The notes beneath the pieces are model-generated. The model made no database searches, had not been told where the DNA came from, and saw nothing but the letters and a program-made list of their open reading frames with translations. The position numbers and the translations under genes were made by a program. Source: CAZEAP01 sp964510315 (GTDB taxonomy: Bacteria; Planctomycetota; Brocadiia; SM23-32). From it: DNA of 64,000 bases. Positions 63,433 through 64,000 of this stretch are shown piece after piece (within the stretch, counting starts at the first letter, position 1; each line of letters opens with the position of its first letter). Where the stretch lies: NCBI GenBank assembly GCA_964510315.1, contig CAZEAP010000008.1:52714-116713 (forward strand), read 5' to 3'.

Positions 63433-63813
63433 TCAGCCGGCTATCTTCAGGTCGACCACCGGTGAGCCGTCACGGGCGTCCAGACCGGTGACGCTCAGCC
63501 GCCGTTCGTCGACCTCGGTGACCTCGACCACGGTGGAGCCGATGGGATTCGGACGCATGGGGCTGCGCAGGGCGAAGACCCCCCGCTTCGGCCTCGACCG
63601 GTCGCCCCGGGGATGGCATTGGAGCACGTCGCGGTCCTCCTCGCTCAGCCGATGCATCCAGAACAGCACCTGGAGCTGGTCCCCGGGCTCTAAGCCCAGG
63701 AGGGCCGGCTTCAGCTCCGGCCGAACCTCAATTACCACCTGCGCTTCCCTCGAATCGGTGTCCTCTTCCCGGTGCACCGTTCCCACCGGCACGATCTGAA
63801 GTGCTTCGCTCAT
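63433..63813 (-). CDS. trmO: tRNA (N6-threonylcarbamoyladenosine37-N6)-methyltransferase-like TrmO
   Basis: 126 residues from ATG 63813 (AGAGGA five bases upstream). VPVGTVHREEDTDSREAQVVI starts the fold. FALRSPMRPNPIGSTVVEVTEVD contains the TsaA/TrmO signature R-P-N-P-I-G, and DARDGSPVVDLKIAG is the family C-terminal motif. It methylates t6A37 of some tRNAs using SAM. The protein is shorter than E. coli TrmO (about 235 residues), lacking the C-terminal domain, as many bacterial and archaeal relatives do. Confidence -1.
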   Translation of the reverse strand: MSEALQIVPVGTVHREEDTDSREAQVVIEVRPELKPALLGLEPGDQLQVLFWMHRLSEEDRDVLQCHPRGDRSRPKRGVFALRSPMRPNPIGSTVVEVTEVDERRLSVTGLDARDGSPVVDLKIAG

Positions 63814-63846
63814 GGGATTCCTCTTCCATTGTGTGCAAAACACCCG

Positions 63847-63875
63847 ATTATAGACCCGCCGGGCGGGGCCGTCAA
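63847..63875 (-). promoter_or_regulatory. Promoter of trmO-radical SAM
   Basis: TTGACG (63875-63870), exactly 17 bp, TATAAT (63852-63847), 34 bases from the trmO start: the best consensus promoter in the window. Confidence -1.
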
Positions 63876-63945
63876 AAACGCTCCCCCCGCCAGTCATCGC
63901 CGTTCCGGCGGGTGCGGCACTGCGATGCGGCGGCTTGTGGCGCGG

Positions 63946-63999
63946 GCATCCCTGCTCGCAGTGGCGGTGCTTCCAGCGCCGCCTGCTGTTCGCGCACGC
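63946..63999. repeat. Dispersed repeat copy 2
   Basis: 54 bases identical to 55252-55305 in the same orientation, at the extreme right edge. The sequence to its left (63902-63945) is also weakly similar to 55206-55251. It is intergenic, so the unit may extend beyond the window. Confidence -1.
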
Positions 64000-64000
64000 A

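Overview
The window is a gene-dense, high-GC bacterial chromosome segment, probably from a metagenome-assembled genome. The giant protein at the left edge carries an N-terminal LEPR-XLL-like motif and CARDB repeats. With it come four sulfatase-family enzymes, several xylose-isomerase-like TIM barrels, a membrane-anchored Ser/Thr kinase and a class III (anaerobic) ribonucleotide reductase. This mix points to Planctomycetota or a neighbouring PVC-like lineage with an anaerobic or facultative, polysaccharide-degrading lifestyle; the phylum call is an inference. Sigma70-type promoters can be read in several gaps, typically TTGAC-like, 17 bp, then TAtaaT-like.

Region by region. (1) 1-9929, minus: the N-terminal ~3,300 residues of a giant CARDB-repeat surface or secreted protein that runs off the window. 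(2) 10.4-21.2 kb: a carbohydrate block with a Thr-type sulfatase-like hydrolase, a GH29 alpha-L-fucosidase and a formylglycine sulfatase in one plus-strand operon. Minus-strand genes follow: a TIM-barrel isomerase, a Tat-exported sulfatase, a broken ADP-ribosylglycohydrolase-like gene, and an operon of AroE-like dehydrogenase, cupin phosphoglucose isomerase and D-tagatose/psicose 3-epimerase-like protein, plus an aldo/keto reductase. (3) 21.3-29.9 kb: a small CxxC protein, a second aldo/keto reductase, a GYF_2-containing Ser/Thr kinase, an MDR dehydrogenase, and aconitase plus isocitrate dehydrogenase. (4) 29.95-30.6 kb: purine-rich tandem repeats. (5) 30.7-34.9 kb: a sulfatase-rhamnulokinase operon and two poorly known ORFs. 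(6) 35.0-37.1 kb: a DUF2141 lipoprotein, a glycosyltransferase stump, tRNA-Arg(CCU) and a frameshifted secreted protein. (7) 37.1-46.0 kb: a surface-glycan cluster with a phosphodiesterase-like protein, GT4, methyltransferase, GT39/ArnT-like, GT9, GT2 and a UPF0104/LPG-synthase-type membrane protein. (8) 46-54 kb: a structured leader candidate, CobO, a GAF-SpoIIE phosphatase with a histidine kinase, and SMC. (9) 54.1-55.6 kb: degraded IS630 pieces, a palindrome array and a dispersed repeat. (10) 55.6-59.9 kb: the nrdR-nrdD-glutaredoxin-nrdG operon behind a promoter that holds an NrdR-box-like palindrome. (11) 60-64 kb: thiC (short form)-nadA, a radical SAM protein and TrmO.

Together the genes suggest a cell that desulfates and cleaves fucose- and rhamnose-containing sulfated glycans, processes sugars through several isomerases and epimerases, makes deoxynucleotides anaerobically, and builds its own surface glycan. 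The least explained parts are the AroE-like/cupin-PGI/epimerase operon, the giant LEPR-CARDB protein, the operator-like promoter of the rhamnose operon, and the hairpin-rich leader upstream of cobO.
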